Position numbers and translations under genes: made by a program. Below are positions 18,321 through 21,586 of a DNA stretch of 21,586 nucleotides, one piece after another. The notes under the pieces are model-generated. The model saw only the letters and a program-made list of their open reading frames with translations. It was not told the origin of the DNA and ran no database searches. Origin of the DNA: Chara braunii (Eukaryota > Streptophyta > Charophyceae > Charales > Characeae); NCBI GenBank assembly GCA_003427395.1, contig BFEA01000141.1, positions 2,935,116-2,956,701 of the forward strand, read 5' to 3'. Numbering within the stretch: position 1 is the stretch's first letter; every line of letters begins with the position of its first letter.

Positions 18321-18989
18321 GGCGAGGGGGCAGGCTTAAGGCTTGACAACCAGCTTGGTCAAAATCTCGGCCAACGGCCTTGGTCAACACTGGTCAAATT
18401 GGTCAAACCTCCGGTCGAACTTGGTCGATGCCCGGTCAAACGTCGTCAATCAATTCTTGGACCCCCGGCTATGGCTGCCGACCTTTCTCTCTCGTCAATC
18501 TCCTTCTCTCTTCTTCCCCCTTTTTCTTTCTCCTTCGCCCAACCTCAGGTATGGCTTCTTCCTTCTCCCCCGTCTCTCCTTCCTCCTCTCTCTCAGCTTC
18601 TTCTTTGTCACTCTCTGTCTTCTCCTTTGTCAGGTTCGAGCTTGGCGGCTATGGGCAGGGCGAGGGGGCAGGCTTAAGGCTTGACGACCAGCTTGGTCAA
18701 AAGCTCGGCCAACGACCTTGGTCAACACCGGTCAACTCAGTCAAACCTGCGGTCGAACTTGGTCAACACCCGATCAAACGTCGTCGATAAAGTCTTCGAT
18801 CCCCGACTGTGGTTGCCGACCTTTCTCTCTCGTCAATCTCCTTCTCTCTTCTTCCCCCTTTCTTTCTCCTTCGCCCAACCTCAGGTATGGGTTTTTCCTT
18901 CTCCCCCGTCTATCCTTCCTACTCTCTCTCAGCTTATTCTTTGTCACTCCCGGTCCTCTCCTTCGTCGGTCGAGCTTGGCGTCTATGGC
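18321..18989. repeat. 338-bp tandem duplication with GGTCAA clusters
   Basis: Copy 1 (18321-18658) and copy 2 (18659-18989) share a GGCGAGGGGGCAGGCTTAAG start, a block dense in TTGGTCAA or CGGTCAA words, then CCGACCTTTCTCTCTCGTCA and a CGCCCAACCTCAGGTATGG block. They differ by substitutions and small indels. Long open frames over this stretch come from pyrimidine-rich sequence and are not supported as genes. Confidence 0.88.
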
Positions 18990-19014
18990 CGCCACCTTCT
19001 TCGTCGCTGCACAC

Positions 19015-19081
<67 letters not shown>

Positions 19082-19173
19082 TGCACACGAAGATTCTTTG
19101 TCACTCCCCATCCTCTCCTTCGTCGGGTCCGAGCTTGGCAGCTATGGCCGCCACCTTCTTCGTCGCTGCACAC

Positions 19174-19233
<60 letters not shown>

Positions 19234-19328
19234 TGCACACGAAGATTCTTTGTCACTCCCCATCCTCTCCTTCGTCGGGTCCGAGCTTGGCAGCTATGGC
19301 CGCCACCTTCTTCGTCGCTGCACACCAA

Positions 19329-19416
<88 letters not shown>

Positions 19417-19480
19417 TATAGATATTCTTCGTCGTTATTGTCGTTTCTTCTTCTCTCTGAGGCTATGGCCGCCCTTCTTC
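18983..19480. repeat. Higher-order repeat: 3 units of about 155 bp with (TC)n, plus (TA)n
   Basis: Units beginning CTATGGCCGCCACCTTCTTC start at 18983, 19142 and 19294; a decayed fourth starts at 19463 (CTATGGCCGCCCTTCTTC). Each full unit has GTCGCTGCACACCAATC, then a pure TC run (about 19020-19076, 19179-19229, 19330-19384). Units 1 and 2 continue into TTCGTTGCACACGAAG and a linker. The third TC run passes directly into a TA run (19385-19414) and GATATAGATATTC. The Ser-Leu open frames here are repeat artefacts. Confidence 0.92.
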
Positions 19481-19726
19481 GATCTTGGCGCAACAGTCTC
19501 CTTCTCCAACAGCAGCGGCCTTTCTCTTCGTCGCGCGGTGGTAGTCTTCTCCTTCGGGGGGCGGAAGTCTCCCCAGGCAATGGCGCTGATGGCGCACGGC
19601 CACGGCAATGGCGCTCAATAGCATGTGGCTACTGGCACGCGACACCTAAACGCGCGGGAACTAGCGCATACAAACGATAGCGCGTGGAGGGGGGAAGCAA
19701 CGGTCGCAAGGCGATGTGACGTGCAT

Positions 19727-19772
19727 GCCAACCGTGACAAGTGCGAATAAGCCAACCGTGACAAGTGCGAAT
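19727..19772 (+). repeat. 24-bp direct repeat at the 5' break of element C
   Basis: GCCAACCGTGACAAGTGCGA plus AT occurs at 19727-19748 and again at 19751-19772. It codes for A-N-R-D-K-C-E, the normal RT lead-in before FARQKLEYLGH, so the RT sequence starts abruptly with a short duplicated segment. Confidence 0.85.
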
Positions 19773-20770
19773 TTGCTCGTCAAAAGCTGGAATACTTGGG
19801 CCATTCTATCACACCGGAGGGCATCAGTCCAATATCGGACAAGATTCAAGCCATCCAAAAGTGGCCGGAGCCGCGGAACGCGACGGATGTCCGTTCGTTT
19901 CTTGGCCTTGCTAGCCACTACCAGTGTTTTATCAAAGGCTATTCGAAGATCCAAGCCAACTTGACCAAGCTTCAATGCGAGGATCGGCCGTTCGACTTCG
20001 GTGAGGATGCGTGGGGTTCATTTTTGGCTCTCAAAGCTGCGTTACTATCTGCGGAGGTCTTACGAATCTACAACCTGCTTTTGCCGACGCGCGTCACTAC
20101 CGATGCGCCCGTCTATGGCATTGGTGCCGTACTCGAGCAACACGACGGCGTGGATTGGCACCCGGTCAAATATTTCGGCAGAAAGTGTCCGTCGTGCATT
20201 CAATCGACGATGCACGGAAGGAGGAGTTACTAGCCTTCGTCCACATGCTCAAGCGGTGGCAGCATTTTCTTCTTGGTCGAGTCAATTTTGATGGGTAACG
20301 GATAATTTGTTGGTCTTCTACACGACCCAAGATATGGTCAACAACACGATCGCCTGTTGGATGGCTTTCATCGACCAGTTTGACTTCTTTCCCAACCACA
20401 TTTTGGAAAAGTCAAACCATTTTGCGGCTCCTCTTTCACGGCGTCTGGGTCATTACACCGCAGCCTACTCAACCTTCGAGATTGATGGTGACTTGCGGGA
20501 TAGCTTCATCTGTGGCTACCAAGCCGACCCTGAGTTTCGCGACAAGTACACAAACTGTTCCTCTCGTAATCAGGCGCCATCGCACTATCAGATCCAAGAG
20601 GGATATTTGCTCTTTCACTCCCGGGGGGAAGGATCTTCTTTGCGTACCAAGTGATTCCCACTTGCGTACGCGGCTTCCTGGCGAGTTTCACGACGCTCCC
20701 GCCACCAGACATTTTGGAGTCAATCGTACGACTGGCCGACTTCGCGAGCACTTTTGCTGGCCCGACCTTC
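19751..20770 (+). pseudogene. pol: Element C RT end, RNase H and integrase zinc-finger start, frameshifted
   Basis: Frame 2 carries the RT thumb: KCEFARQKLEYLGHSITPEG, IQKWPEP, VRSFLGLASHYQCFIKGYS, then RNase H VTTDAPVYGIGAVLEQHDG (first Asp kept, Ser to Pro) to about 20188. Frame 1 continues SIDDARKEELLAFVHMLKRW to TAA 20296. Frame 3 continues TDNLLVFYTTQDMV, IDQFDFFPNHILEKSNHFAA and PLSRRLGHYTAA to TGA 20652. Frame 1 then resumes KDLLCVPSDSHLRTRLPGEF with HFGVNRTTGRLREHFCWPDL, the HH half of the integrase zinc finger. Four frame changes in 1 kb show decay. It is a different Ty3/gypsy family from element A, and everything before the RT palm's end is missing. Confidence 0.9.
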
Positions 20771-21586
20771 TTGGTCACTCGCTATTGCGAGTCATGCGAG
20801 GTTTGTCGACGTTGCAAATCACACAATCATTGTCTGTACGGCGAGTTGCGACCATTACCGGTACCCTTGTGCCAAAGGGAAACGATTGCGATGGATATCA
20901 CCGGGTCGTTCCCCAAGCACAAGCCTGGTGTGCATGGGATTCTCACGGTGGTCAACCGACTCACCAAGTTCGCCATGTTATTGCCTTACCGGTATCATGC
21001 CAAGGCATCAGAGTTAGCCGAGGTTCTTTACGCCGGTTCGATTCGGACCAAGGGTTGCCCCAAGGAAATCGTTTGCGACCGCAACACTCGGTTCATGTCC
21101 GTGTTTTGGTTGGAGCTCATCAAACAATGGGGCTCATCTCTCAAGCTGAGTCTGGCTCGCCACCCCCAAACCAATGGCCAAATAGAGAGGGCGCATCAGA
21201 TCATACAGGTTCTCCTACGCCCTCTCATCCGTCCTGACCAAAAGGATTGGGTTGAGCGACTGCCGGATATCGAGTTGGCATACAACTCGTTCATTCATCC
21301 GACTATCGGGATGTCGCCCTTTGAGTTCGAGCATGGCTCGCCAGTCACTTCTCCATTGGACACGATCATCGAGTTGGCATACAACTCATCCATTCATCCG
21401 GCTATTGGGATGTCTCCCTTTGAGTTCGAGCATGGCTCGCCAGTCACTTCTCCGTTGGACACGATCATCCCATGGGTGGCTGAGAGCGACAACCATCTTC
21501 TTTTCTTGCGTCGGATGCAAGAGCTACTTGTGAAGGCACGCGACCAGATGTCAAAGACGCAGCAACGCATGAGCCAACATGTCCAA
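20771..21586 (+). pseudogene. pol: Element C integrase, open to the window edge
   Basis: One frame stays open from 20771 to the last base: YCESCEVCRRCKS (CC half of the zinc finger), then the catalytic core MDITGSFPKHKPGVHGILTV with the first Asp, EIVCDRNTRFMSVFW with the second and HPQTNGQIERAHQII with the Glu, a DD35E arrangement. Then comes a 33-residue block starting ELAYNSFIHPTIGMSPFEFE and ending LDTII that is present twice in a row, then FLRRMQELLVKARDQMSKTQ. It is part of the broken pol above: the zinc-finger halves are in different frames around 20770. The rest of the integrase and the 3' LTR lie outside the window. Confidence 0.9.
21272..21469 (+). repeat. In-frame 99-bp tandem duplication inside integrase C
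   Basis: Copies 21272-21370 and 21371-21469 start GAGTTGGCATACAACTC and end TTGGACACGATCATC. They differ at six positions, five of them transitions. Length 99 keeps the frame, adding 33 residues to the region after the DDE core. Confidence 0.95.

Noticed and set aside
18681-19680. Long plus- and minus-strand open frames (up to 320 codons) rich in Ser-Leu or Arg-Glu
   Set aside because: They are translations of TC/GA microsatellites and tandem repeats, open in several frames at once, with no domain.
1-21586. CRISPR array, bacterial defence system or biosynthetic cluster
   Set aside because: No regularly spaced short repeats with unique spacers and no such genes; the repeats present are LTRs, minisatellites and microsatellites of a plant-type nuclear genome.

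Overview
This is nuclear DNA of a eukaryote, almost certainly a streptophyte (land-plant lineage). My best guess is a charophyte such as Chara: the Ty3/gypsy families look familiar from there, and a mitochondrial fragment carries sdh3, a gene kept in the mtDNA of charophytes and liverworts. That species guess is recognition, not proof. Most of the window is decayed LTR retrotransposon. No bacterial gene, CRISPR array, rRNA or intact tRNA was seen.

Layout. (1) 1-5121: single-copy-looking DNA. It holds four exons of one minus-strand gene (about 4820 down to 2238) whose splice phases join a TPR repeat, two short exons and a long charged, Glu/Arg-rich exon. The product is not recognised. Positions 1-960 may hold an old LTR. 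(2) 5122-13572: element A, a Ty3/gypsy element on the minus strand, with a 3' LTR, polypurine tract, pol (PR-RT-RNase H-IN), broken gag, long leader, an initiator-Met PBS and the last 231 bp of its 5' LTR. Its gag is interrupted at about 10605-11004 by a chimeric patch of mitochondrial trnP(UGG) and sdh3 plus an LTR-like end. (3) 13573-17173: element B, a related element on the plus strand, starting inside the 5' LTR of A, with a full 5' LTR, PBS, leader and gag that breaks off at about 17173. (4) 17174-17750: element D, a different gag family on the minus strand, fused tail-to-tail with gag B. (5) 18320-19480: nested tandem repeats with GGTCAA motifs and long TC and TA microsatellites. (6) 19727-21586: element C, a plus-strand Ty3/gypsy pol fragment running off the right edge. 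It is frameshifted but has an open integrase with an in-frame 99-bp duplication.

How it fits together. Element A probably landed in or beside the minus-strand TPR gene. B landed in A, and later rearrangements joined D, the tandem repeats and C. A, C and D carry several reading-frame breaks and B carries a stop just before its break point; none looks autonomous as it stands. The most unusual feature is the mitochondrial trnP-sdh3 piece inside a retrotransposon gag. I do not see a coherent new functional system; the interest lies in recombination, decay pattern and leader RNA structure.
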